Shown here one piece after another: positions 1 through 8,162 of a stretch of 64,000 bases of DNA (positions are counted from its first letter, which is position 1; each line of letters starts with the position of its first letter). Position numbers and translations under genes: made by a program. The DNA is from Candidatus Aquiluna sp. UB-MaderosW2red (GTDB lineage: Bacteria > Actinomycetota > Actinomycetes > Actinomycetales > Microbacteriaceae), in NCBI RefSeq assembly GCF_900100865.1, contig NZ_LT627734.1, forward strand, positions 186,001 through 250,000, read 5' to 3'. The notes under the pieces were generated by a model that was not told the origin of the DNA, searched no databases, and saw nothing but the letters and a program-made list of their open reading frames with translations.

Positions 1-1
1 C

Positions 2-343
2 AGGGCGCTGGCTCTTGAACCCAAGCTTGTGATTGCCGATGAACCGACCAGCGCGCTGGATGTCTCGGTGCAGGCAAAAGTGTTGGAGCTCTTTGCCCAG
101 TTGCAACAGGAGCTAGGGTTTGCAGCGCTATTCATTACCCATGACCTAGCGGTGGTAAGCCAGGTTGCTGAGCGAGTCCTTGTGATGCATCAGGGCAACC
201 TAGTTGAATCAGGATCTGCGGTAAGGGTGCTAACCAACCCAACTGCCGATTACACGAAGCGACTTTTGGCCTCTCACCCGGTTCCTGACCCTGATCTCCA
301 GCGCGAACACCGCGAACTACTGAGGTCCTTGCGGAACAACTAG
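2..343 (+). CDS. Oligopeptide/dipeptide ABC transporter ATPase, C-terminal part
   Basis: The reading frame is open from the window edge, so only the last 113 residues are seen. They hold the Walker B and D-loop (VIADEPTSALDVS, about residues 10-22) and the switch histidine in FITHDLAVVS, followed by a C-terminal tail typical of DppF/OppF (LTNPTADYTKRLLAS). ATPases of this family drive import of peptides, and sometimes nickel or other solutes, with two permeases and a binding protein. Walker A and the LSGGQ signature lie to the left of the window. It converges with the unknown gene at 340-981, overlapping it by 4 bp. The substrate cannot be told from this part. Confidence 0.88.
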   Translation, partial: RALALEPKLVIADEPTSALDVSVQAKVLELFAQLQQELGFAALFITHDLAVVSQVAERVLVMHQGNLVESGSAVRVLTNPTADYTKRLLASHPVPDPDLQREHRELLRSLRNN

Positions 344-981
344 TTCCAGATGGTTCGAAGCGGGAACCTGAGGTACTCAGCTTTGGCCTCTAGGTTTGGG
401 TTTCTCCAAGCCAAATCATCAGCCAACTCGGCAAGAGATGCCCAAAAGAAAACGGTTATTAAATCCACGCTCAAATAACTAATGGTGTCTCCTGGAAACG
501 CCTTAGCTAGAAACCTTCTTAGTAGCGGTGGGATGTCCCCCAGGCCATGCTCATGAAGTTGAGCTCTAACCTCAAGCTCTAGGTGCCGGGCTCGCTTTGG
601 ATTCCAAATAAGAGCTGGGGATGGGTAGTGCAGCATCTCGCTGAGCTGCAGCGCCTCTCGATACCTCACATCCTCCAGTCGATCAAAGAGCGGAACGAAG
701 CGCTCCATCTCATAGCCGGCTTTGCGCAAATCTAAAATATCTGGGAACGCCACGAAGCGGTAGAAGGGAACGTGGGGTCTTACCGGCTGATAGGGCAAGG
801 ATGTGAAGCTCGCGGCCAAGGGGTCAATCCCCACCGAAGCCGCTCCCCAGGTATTAAAAGCCTCATCCGGGTAGGGGATCTTCTCCAGCTCTTCTGGGGT
901 GGGAATTGAATCGGTCACGTCTAATTGTCTGTCACTCGAGGTAGCTTTTGTTGTGAAAAGAGGGGGAATTGTGGAATTCAT
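340..981 (-). CDS. Conserved-looking hypothetical protein
   Basis: Product of 213 residues that I do not recognise. It has no signal peptide or membrane segment. It is rich in Pro, Leu and aromatic residues (PYPDEAFNTWG, RPHVPFYRFVAFPD), and a charged central part (residues 100-140) looks helical. Starting at the ATG at 981, its first codons overlap the divergent HIRAN gene by 11 bp. A GTG at about 921 (VTDSIPTPEELEK) would remove the overlap and 20 poorly structured residues, so the start is uncertain. Codon use resembles the neighbours. No function can be proposed. Confidence 0.6.
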   Translation of the reverse strand: MNSTIPPLFTTKATSSDRQLDVTDSIPTPEELEKIPYPDEAFNTWGAASVGIDPLAASFTSLPYQPVRPHVPFYRFVAFPDILDLRKAGYEMERFVPLFDRLEDVRYREALQLSEMLHYPSPALIWNPKRARHLELEVRAQLHEHGLGDIPPLLRRFLAKAFPGDTISYLSVDLITVFFWASLAELADDLAWRNPNLEAKAEYLRFPLRTIWN

Positions 982-1474
982 TATCTTTGGACTTCTGCTG
1001 TGGTTCTTTATCTCCAGAAGCCAGAAAAAGAAGCTGAAAAAGGCTGGCCAAAAAGCATCCAGGTCGATTGCTCAAGAACAAGCTCGCTACGACAAATACG
1101 TGAATAGTCTTCCCACTCTTAGGGGTGATGGAAGTTACTCTCAAGAGGTCAGAGGTGAGTTTGCCTATAAAGAGATGCTCGATAACTTTGGTGGCTGGCT
1201 CAGAGACAAACATCCTGGTAAGGATGAGATATGGGTGATTCTTGAAACCGAACCCAACAACATCCACGACCCAAATGCGGTGCGCATCGAAACCGGTCAG
1301 GCCACAGTGGGCTACATACCGCGCGAAGAGGCTCATGGCTTTGGCAAAGAGCTCGAGCAATTCAATGGTCGCGCTAGGTGCAGCGCAAGGTTTTACTGGG
1401 ATGAGTTTGGTAGCAAAAGCTCACTAACACTTGATGTGATTAGGCCGCTCACGAGAGATAAATTGGTTCTCTGA
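971..1474 (+). CDS. Membrane-anchored HIRAN-domain protein
   Basis: I place the start at the GTG at 971 because a strong Shine-Dalgarno (AGAGGGGG) lies just before it. The longer frame from 899 adds residues with no family character. The 167-residue product has an N-terminal hydrophobic helix (FIIFGLLLWFFI, residues 3-14) followed by Ser/Arg/Lys-rich residues, which suggests a cytoplasmic protein tethered to the membrane. The C-terminal half is a HIRAN domain, with ETEPNNIHDPNAVRI and VGYIPREEAHGF. In HLTF-like enzymes HIRAN binds 3' DNA ends. Stand-alone bacterial HIRAN proteins have no settled function. Its 5' end overlaps the divergent gene 340-981. Confidence 0.72.
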   Translation: MEFIIFGLLLWFFISRSQKKKLKKAGQKASRSIAQEQARYDKYVNSLPTLRGDGSYSQEVRGEFAYKEMLDNFGGWLRDKHPGKDEIWVILETEPNNIHDPNAVRIETGQATVGYIPREEAHGFGKELEQFNGRARCSARFYWDEFGSKSSLTLDVIRPLTRDKLVL

Positions 1475-1513
1475 TTTGCGATTCTTGCGAATTTCGTTTC
1501 TTGCGATTATTAT

Positions 1514-1966
1514 GTGCACATGCGCCTAAAACTTAGTTCAAACCCCAACCTCAAACTAACCCCCGCACTTCGAATAAGCAGCTCTTCCAATTTAGGCATC
1601 ACTCTTGACGGCGAAGTCCTAGATCTTGGGGAAGCTTTCAATTCAGCGCTTTTGAAAATTGCCCAGGAGGTCATTGCTGGAAATGAAATCACTGTCACTT
1701 CAGAGACCGCCCTTCTAACTTCGCAACAGGCAGCCGAATTTATTGGAGTATCCCGCCCAACATTAATAAAACTGCTTGAGGAATTCCAAACGCCCATTAA
1801 GTCGACCGGGAGCCACAGGCGAATTCGCTTCTCTGATTTATTGGTACTTGAGGACCAATTGAGAGACAAGAGGGAAGTGGCGTTCAAGCAACTAATCGAA
1901 ATCAGTGAAAAGGCTGGACTTTACGACCTTACAAATGATGGGTTCAACCCACTACTGAAGTCCTGA
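1514..1966 (+). CDS. Excisionase/antitoxin-type helix-turn-helix protein
   Basis: Product of 150 residues. Residues about 69-115 form a MerR-like helix-turn-helix of the excisionase family (TSQQAAEFIGVSRPTLIKLL), followed by the recognition wing GSHRRIRFSDL. The C-terminal 35 residues are helical. In Actinobacteria this architecture is typical of antitoxins encoded just upstream of a PIN-domain toxin. Here the next gene is purA on the opposite strand, only 21 bp away, so no partner follows. The start is the GTG at 1514 or the in-frame ATG at 1520; no clear ribosome site decides between them. It may be an orphan antitoxin or a stand-alone regulator. Confidence 0.7.
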   Translation: MHMRLKLSSNPNLKLTPALRISSSSNLGITLDGEVLDLGEAFNSALLKIAQEVIAGNEITVTSETALLTSQQAAEFIGVSRPTLIKLLEEFQTPIKSTGSHRRIRFSDLLVLEDQLRDKREVAFKQLIEISEKAGLYDLTNDGFNPLLKS

Positions 1967-1987
1967 CAAAAAACCTAGACCCTGAGA

Positions 1988-3310
<1,323 letters not shown>

Positions 3311-3329
3311 CTAACGGCCCTTTTAGAGT

Positions 3330-3995
3330 CTACCCAAAAACGTGCTGCATAACCCAGGTGTGCATGGTTATTGCAGCGGCTGCCGAGGCATTAATTGATC
3401 TTGTAGAACCAAACTGCGTAATCTCCAAAACCATATCCGCAGCATCTAGAGCCTCTTGAGAAAGTCCGGGGCCTTCTTGACCAAATAGGAAAACGCATTC
3501 TTTGGGTAGTTCCACGTTTTCAATTTGCTTGCAGCCCGGCACGTTGTCGATTGCGATTATTGGAAGTTTGCCACCATCGGCTGCTCCGGTCTTTGCCCAC
3601 TGCACAAAATCCTCAATTGTGGGGATGTGCCTCACGTGCTGATAGCGATCGGTGACCATTGCACCGCGTCGATTCCAGCGCCTGTTGCCGACGATGTGGA
3701 CCTCCTTGGACAAAAAGGCATTGGCAGTTCGCACTATCGAACCGATGTTCAAATCGTGTTGCCAGTTCTCAATTGCCACGTGATAAGGGTGGCGGTGAGT
3801 ATCAAGCTCGGCGACGATTGCAGCCATGGACCAATAGCGATAATGGTCAATCACGTTTCTGGTGTCCCCGTTCGCCAAAAGTTCGGGGTCGAACTTCTCA
3901 AAATCGGGGTGGGAGGAATCAGGCAGTTCACCCTGCCACGGGCCGACCCCCCAGGTTGATTGCTCATGGGTACCGGTTGGATTCTCTTCACTCAC
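3330..3995 (-). CDS. TrmH/SpoU-family RNA 2'-O-methyltransferase
   Basis: Product of 221 residues with the SPOUT fold signatures in order: NIGSIVRTANAF (motif 1, with the conserved Asn and Arg), VFLFGQEGPGLSQEAL (motif 2) and SINASAAAAITMHTW (motif 3, forming the knot). It should transfer methyl from S-adenosylmethionine to a ribose 2'-OH of tRNA or rRNA; the exact nucleotide cannot be read from sequence. The N-terminal 60 residues are acidic and Pro-rich. It is encoded upstream of purA on the same strand. Its start codon lies next to a perfect palindrome shared with the divergent phosphatase gene. Confidence 0.9.
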   Translation of the reverse strand: MSEENPTGTHEQSTWGVGPWQGELPDSSHPDFEKFDPELLANGDTRNVIDHYRYWSMAAIVAELDTHRHPYHVAIENWQHDLNIGSIVRTANAFLSKEVHIVGNRRWNRRGAMVTDRYQHVRHIPTIEDFVQWAKTGAADGGKLPIIAIDNVPGCKQIENVELPKECVFLFGQEGPGLSQEALDAADMVLEITQFGSTRSINASAAAAITMHTWVMQHVFG

Positions 3996-3998
3996 TCT

Positions 3999-4022
3999 CC
4001 AAAGCCTAGAGCTAGGCTTTGG
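3999..4022. promoter_or_regulatory. Perfect 11-bp inverted repeat in a 29-bp divergent gap
   Basis: Arms CCAAAGCCTAG and CTAGGCTTTGG are separated by 2 bp and fill almost all of the space between the start codons at 3995 (minus strand) and 4025 (plus strand). It has the shape of a dimeric regulator's operator and could occlude both start regions. A stem-loop in either mRNA leader is the alternative. Confidence 0.5.
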
Positions 4023-4024
4023 GT

Positions 4025-4795
4025 ATGACTGACCGATCTCATATTCTCAGCTGGCTCACCGACATGGACGGGGTGCTTTGGCACGAAGGTAGAGCGATTC
4101 CTGGCGCCCCAGAATTGATTCAAAAGTGGACTCAAGAGGGCACTCCTTTTCTGGTACTAACCAATAACTCGATCTACACCCCAAGGGACCTAGCCGCAAG
4201 GCTGCAAGCCGGTGGCCTCGATGTTCCTGAGGAGCGCATCTACACTTCAGCACTAGCAACCGCGGATTTCATTAAGAGCCAAAAACCCAATGGCAGTGCT
4301 TTTGTGATTGGCGAGTCTGGTCTAACTACTGCGATGCATGAAATCGGTTATGTGATGACCGAAGTGAACCCCGACTACATGGTTTTGGGTGAAACCAGAA
4401 ACCTCAGCTTTGACTCTCTCACCAAGGCAGTCCGACTGATCAATAAAGGTGCGAGATTCATCGCCACCAACCCCGATGTGACCGGGCCTTCCGCTGATGG
4501 ACCAATTCCAGCCACCGGTTCGGTGGCAGCGTTGATAACTGCAGCCACCGGCAAAGCTCCATATATTGTTGGCAAACCAAACCCGATGATGTTCCGCTCT
4601 GCGATGCGCAAGATCGATGCCCACTCCAAGTCCACCGGAATGATAGGTGACCGCATGGATACTGACGTGGTGGCGGGGATCGAAGCGGGCCTTTACACGA
4701 TTCTGGTTAGAACCGGTATCTCAGATGATGCGGAAATCGCCAAGTACCCCTTTAGACCCACGGAGATTATGGATTCGGTGGCGAACCTAATCTAA
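4025..4795 (+). CDS. HAD-superfamily IIA sugar/nucleotide phosphatase (NagD-like)
   Basis: Product of 256 residues from the ATG at 4025; the frame also opens at a TTG two codons earlier. HAD motif I is TDMDGVLW (nucleophile Asp13, acid/base Asp15). Motif II is in LVLTNNS, the motif III lysine in YIVGKPNPMMF, and motif IV is MIGDRMDTDVVAG. The C2-type cap between motifs II and III places it in the NagD/AraL/4-nitrophenylphosphatase group, which dephosphorylates small phosphorylated metabolites. The natural substrate is unknown. It is divergent from the SPOUT methyltransferase gene and converges with the VapC gene, overlapping it by 4 bp. Confidence 0.9.
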   Translation: MTDRSHILSWLTDMDGVLWHEGRAIPGAPELIQKWTQEGTPFLVLTNNSIYTPRDLAARLQAGGLDVPEERIYTSALATADFIKSQKPNGSAFVIGESGLTTAMHEIGYVMTEVNPDYMVLGETRNLSFDSLTKAVRLINKGARFIATNPDVTGPSADGPIPATGSVAALITAATGKAPYIVGKPNPMMFRSAMRKIDAHSKSTGMIGDRMDTDVVAGIEAGLYTILVRTGISDDAEIAKYPFRPTEIMDSVANLI

Positions 4796-5193
4796 AAGCG
4801 CACCTTAAGGCCCGGGAGTGACTCAAAGCCGGCTTTTTGATCCAATGTCAAAAGCTCTGCATCAAGAAAAATGCTGGTTGCAGCTATCCACAAATCATTA
4901 GCACCTCGCGGTTTTCCAGAGCGTCGGCAAAAAAGAGCCAACTCTGCGTAAATCTCGCCTATTTTTTGGTTGATTGGCACAAACTCAGCCAGTCCCAATA
5001 CGGCTGTCGAAAAATCTCGCGTGAATTGTCTTTGCTCTAGGCTTCTGGAGCTATCCAGGGCCGGCGTTATTATCTCCGCATAGACCACGGCTGGCAAATA
5101 ATAATCATCTGCTTCATTGATGTCGATGAGACTTACTAGGCCCTGGCGATTCAGGCTTATCCAAACAGAGCTATCCGGAACTACTCTGCCCAT
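4792..5193 (-). CDS. vapC: PIN-domain ribonuclease toxin (VapC family)
   Basis: Product of 133 residues with all four acidic PIN residues: Asp7 (VVPDSSVWI), Glu40 (VYAEI), Asp100 (GANDLWIAAT) and Asp118 (LTLDQK). These coordinate Mg2+ for single-strand RNA cleavage; characterised VapC toxins cut tRNA or rRNA sites and stop translation. It is encoded downstream of its antitoxin with a 13-bp overlap, so translation is coupled. The intact catalytic set suggests a working toxin. Confidence 0.92.
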   Translation of the reverse strand: MGRVVPDSSVWISLNRQGLVSLIDINEADDYYLPAVVYAEIITPALDSSRSLEQRQFTRDFSTAVLGLAEFVPINQKIGEIYAELALFCRRSGKPRGANDLWIAATSIFLDAELLTLDQKAGFESLPGLKVRF

Positions 5194-5477
5194 GGGTCTT
5201 TGTGCTCCGGGTCACCAATTAGGTTATGAGGCGCACGTCTTTCGGCCAATATCTCTTGGTAAAGCGCATAGGTTTCGTCATCCATCGGCTCGTGCTCAGC
5301 CTGCCATTTATTCATAAAGGCCAGCAGGGCTGCTCCGTTTGGAACCTTTTTCTCCGGAGTGATTCTGGCGATCACCTTTTTACCCCGAGTAATTTCAATT
5401 TCAGCACCAGCCTCAACCGAATCGAGCACGGCACTGAAATTCCTTGCCACCTCGGTGGCAGACATTTCCTTTTTCAT
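5181..5477 (-). CDS. Phd/YefM-family antitoxin
   Basis: From the ATG at 5477 the product has 98 residues. The frame is open further upstream, but the family match starts at MSATEVARNFSAVLDSVE, the usual Phd/YefM N-terminal DNA-binding segment, followed by GAEIEITRGKKVIARITP. The C-terminal half (residues 55-98, acidic, ending DPEHKDPWAE) should wrap and neutralise the PIN toxin. A palindrome lies over the -10 element, and the promoter spacing puts the transcription start at the ATG, so the mRNA is probably leaderless and self-repressed. This toxin-antitoxin pair sits between the phosphatase gene and an MFS exporter. Confidence 0.9.
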   Translation of the reverse strand: MKKEMSATEVARNFSAVLDSVEAGAEIEITRGKKVIARITPEKKVPNGAALLAFMNKWQAEHEPMDDETYALYQEILAERRAPHNLIGDPEHKDPWAE

Positions 5478-5481
5478 ATGT

Positions 5482-5513
5482 ATCAGATTATCTGATTTAT
5501 TCTGTTCAATCAA
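5482..5513 (-). promoter_or_regulatory. Toxin-antitoxin promoter with overlapping operator
   Basis: On the minus strand, a -35 TTGATT (5508-5513) and a -10 TAATCT (5485-5490) are separated by exactly 17 bp. The palindrome ATCAGAT-T-ATCTGAT (5482-5496) covers the -10. Transcription should begin at or next to the antitoxin ATG at 5477. The palindrome is the likely autoregulatory operator. Confidence 0.65.
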
Positions 5514-5561
5514 TAACATGACCAAATGATGAACGAATTTGAACCCTTTCGGGAGTTGAAA

Positions 5562-6785
5562 TCAAGAGCTGTGGATAACCTCGGAATCCAGCTGCTTGAT
5601 GTATTTATTACTTGAAACTAGTGCCGCGGAAATCAGCACGCAGACGCCCAAGACGAAATAGACCGCCTTCACGCCAAAAGCGTCGGCTGCCACCCCGACA
5701 ATCGCCATCGAAATCATCGGCCCACCGGACCAAATCGCCATCTCTAGGGCGAACACTCGACCGCGCTTATTAGCCGGGATCTGTTTTTGAATAACGGTAT
5801 TGAGAAGAGGTAATAGCGGCCCCCATGCCCCTCCAAGCAAGATTCCAAAGCCAATCATCCAAGGCAAACTAGGCAGTTGACTCATTGGGATCATCGCGAT
5901 TGCTACGCCGAGAATTCCGATTCGCAATATGTTGCCGTAGCTGACGCGCTTATGGATTTGCTCGAAGAACAGTGCTCCGAATACCGCAGCCCCGGCCATT
6001 GCCGAAATTATTATGCCGAGCGCTGTGGGGTCTTCAAGTTTTGTGTAGGCCGCTGGCAATAGCACCATCTCGGTTGGCAGGTAAATCAAAGCCAGAGTGA
6101 GAATCGCACTCATTAGAAGAAGGACTGCCGGGGTTGCAAAAAGAATCTTGATGCCCTGCATCGCGTAAATATGGAACGGCTCGTCTTCACCCGAATCGTT
6201 TGGCTCGTGCTGCTCTACCACCCTAATAAACGAGGCAAAGATGGCTGATAGAAAGCCGAAGCCCGCCACCACCCAAAAGGTATTTGCCGAACCAATAAAG
6301 GCGATGCAGAAAGAGGCGAGCGCCGGCCCGATTGCAAACCCAGATGCAAAGACGGCCTCGTGGATTGAGTTTGCTCGATCCAGAGTCATCTTGCCCGCAG
6401 CCGCCACATCTGGAACTATCGACTTCCGAGCGGTTGAGGCGCCAGGGTGAACCATCGCGCGCAAAATGCCAACCACTATCAAGATCGGCAGCGATAGCTC
6501 CCAGAAACCAGCGGCAATGGGAATCATGATTGATGTTAGAAACGTCAGCAGTTCGGCCCAAATGGCCATTCTTTTTCTGCCGAACTTATCGATAATTGAG
6601 CCGAGCACTGGTGCAAATAGCAAGCCGGGTATAGCGCTAACCGCCACCACCAGCCCCGCCAAACCAGCTGAGCCGGTGATTTCAAGAGCAATCCAAGGGA
6701 TTGCAATGAACACCATTGCTCCAGAGATAACGCTCGATACTGAAGCTAACTGGGTGAATATAAAGGGCGCTAACCTGCGCTGCAC
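5562..6785 (-). CDS. MFS transporter, MFS_3 (EntS-like) type
   Basis: Product of 407 residues with about 12 hydrophobic segments. A typical MFS loop 2-3 motif is present (GSIIDKFGRKRMAIWAE, residues about 61-77), and a charged central loop (EQHEPNDSGEDEPFH) separates the halves. The closest family type is the drug or siderophore exporters of MFS_3. The start is the GTG at 6785, with AGAGG five bases before it. It lies 11 bp downstream of pyrE, so the two probably share a transcript, though no functional link is evident. The substrate is unknown. A perfect DnaA-box 9-mer happens to lie at the very 3' end (5570-5578). Confidence 0.85.
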   Translation of the reverse strand: MQRRLAPFIFTQLASVSSVISGAMVFIAIPWIALEITGSAGLAGLVVAVSAIPGLLFAPVLGSIIDKFGRKRMAIWAELLTFLTSIMIPIAAGFWELSLPILIVVGILRAMVHPGASTARKSIVPDVAAAGKMTLDRANSIHEAVFASGFAIGPALASFCIAFIGSANTFWVVAGFGFLSAIFASFIRVVEQHEPNDSGEDEPFHIYAMQGIKILFATPAVLLLMSAILTLALIYLPTEMVLLPAAYTKLEDPTALGIIISAMAGAAVFGALFFEQIHKRVSYGNILRIGILGVAIAMIPMSQLPSLPWMIGFGILLGGAWGPLLPLLNTVIQKQIPANKRGRVFALEMAIWSGGPMISMAIVGVAADAFGVKAVYFVLGVCVLISAALVSSNKYIKQLDSEVIHSS

Positions 6786-6796
6786 TTTTACCTCTT

Positions 6797-7357
6797 CTAT
6801 AACCCCAGGTCACCCAAAGTGATCGCTGTGAGATAAGGATAACCAGCATTTTCAATTGCCTGCCTTGCCCCGGTGTCACGATCAACCACCGTTGCAATTG
6901 CGACCACGGTTGCACCAGCTTGAACCAGCGCTTCGGCTGCGGTTAGCGGTGATCCCCCGGTGGTTGAGGTGTCCTCCAAAACCACTACCTTTTTGCCCGA
7001 AACACTTGGACCTTCAACCTGGCGACCCATACCGTGGGCCTTGGCTTGCTTGCGAACCACAAATGCATCAAGTGCTAGACCTCGGGCGGCGCCCTGGTGC
7101 AGCATCGCGGTTGCCACCGGGTCTGCGCCCATGGTCAGGCCTCCAACGCATTCCACATTACTCAAGCCGTTTTGCTCAAGTAAATCAAGCATCACATTGC
7201 CAATCAGAGGAGCCGCTTCGTGGTGCAGGGTGGCCCTGCGCAAATCAACGTAATAGTCGGCTTCAAGACCAGAAGATAAGGTCACCTTGCCGTGCACTAC
7301 GGCAAGGTCCTTTATTAGCTCTAAAAGACGCGGTTTAGATTCGGATGCAAAAGTCAT
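6797..7357 (-). CDS. pyrE: Orotate phosphoribosyltransferase
   Basis: Product of 186 residues, the normal length. It converts orotate and PRPP to orotidine 5'-phosphate in pyrimidine synthesis. The PRPP-binding motif VVVLEDTSTTGGSP is at residues 124-137, with LSSGLEADYYVDLR near the N-terminus and the flexible loop RKQAKAHGMGRQVEG at about 102-116. The ATG at 7357 is only 15 bp from the divergent xth start codon, so the promoters of the two genes must interleave. The MFS gene follows closely downstream. Confidence 0.96.
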   Translation of the reverse strand: MTFASESKPRLLELIKDLAVVHGKVTLSSGLEADYYVDLRRATLHHEAAPLIGNVMLDLLEQNGLSNVECVGGLTMGADPVATAMLHQGAARGLALDAFVVRKQAKAHGMGRQVEGPSVSGKKVVVLEDTSTTGGSPLTAAEALVQAGATVVAIATVVDRDTGARQAIENAGYPYLTAITLGDLGL

Positions 7358-7372
7358 GGTTAGAGTTTAGGG

Positions 7373-8152
7373 ATGCTGATTGCCACCTGGAACGTGAACT
7401 CGATAAGAGCAAGAGTCAACCGAGTAGTTGCCTTTTTGGAGCGCACCGGCGTTGATGTCTTGGGCATGCAGGAAATCAAGTGCAAGCCGGAGCAATTCCC
7501 CTACGCCGAGTTCGAGGCGATTGGCTATAAAGTCATTGCTCACGGTCTAAACCAGTGGAACGGGGTGGCATTTGCGTATAAGGCTCACCTTGACCCACAA
7601 GACATCGAAATGGAATTCGCTCAACAGCCGAGCTTCAAGGACGTGGTTGAAGCTAGGGCCATTGGTGCAACCTTTAACGGCGTGAGAATATGGTCGGTCT
7701 ATGTGCCAAACGGCAGAGCACTGGATGACCCCCACATGCAATATAAGTTGGAGTTTCTGGACCGACTAGCTGCCACCACGGCTGAACAGCTCGAAATGGA
7801 TCCCGATTTAGAAATCACGTTACTAGGGGATTTCAACGTGGCACCCTTGGACAGCGATGTCTACGACCTTTCGATGTTTGAAACCCACATTTCTGAGCCG
7901 GAGCGCCAAGCATTCGAGGCCTTTGAGCAGATTGGCCTCACCGATAAGGTCCGCGAATTACTCCCCGGCTCCTATACCTACTGGGACTATAAAGAGCTCT
8001 GCTTCCCCAAAAACAACGGCATGAGGATCGACTTTGTGCTCACCTCAGAAACTCTCACAAATCGAATTCAAAGTGCCTCAATTGAGCGCGAAGAGCGAAA
8101 AGGAGAAGGTCCAAGCGACCATGTTCCAGTGGTTATCGAGCTTTCCGACTAA
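7373..8152 (+). CDS. xth: Exodeoxyribonuclease III / AP endonuclease
   Basis: Product of 259 residues of the exonuclease-endonuclease-phosphatase fold. Motifs run in order: ATWNVNSIRAR (residues 4-14), MQEIKCK with the metal-binding Glu, SVYVPNG, GDFNVAP (catalytic Asp/Asn), and the C-terminal IDFVLTS and SDHVPVV carrying the catalytic histidine. The enzyme incises abasic sites and removes 3' blocking groups in base-excision repair. It starts 15 bp from pyrE. A TAGAGT sequence 6 bp before the ATG could be a -10 giving a leaderless mRNA. It converges on clpB with a 10-bp gap. Confidence 0.95.
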   Translation: MLIATWNVNSIRARVNRVVAFLERTGVDVLGMQEIKCKPEQFPYAEFEAIGYKVIAHGLNQWNGVAFAYKAHLDPQDIEMEFAQQPSFKDVVEARAIGATFNGVRIWSVYVPNGRALDDPHMQYKLEFLDRLAATTAEQLEMDPDLEITLLGDFNVAPLDSDVYDLSMFETHISEPERQAFEAFEQIGLTDKVRELLPGSYTYWDYKELCFPKNNGMRIDFVLTSETLTNRIQSASIEREERKGEGPSDHVPVVIELSD

Positions 8153-8162
8153 GACAGCCCAA

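Noticed and set aside
932-1360. 142-residue minus-strand frame opposite the HIRAN gene
   Set aside because: The plus-strand frame has a strong ribosome site and a HIRAN signature; this frame has neither.
5570-5578. Perfect DnaA box at the 3' end of the MFS gene
   Set aside because: A single isolated 9-mer inside coding sequence; such matches occur by chance or are read as codons. Kept only as a note in the MFS entry.
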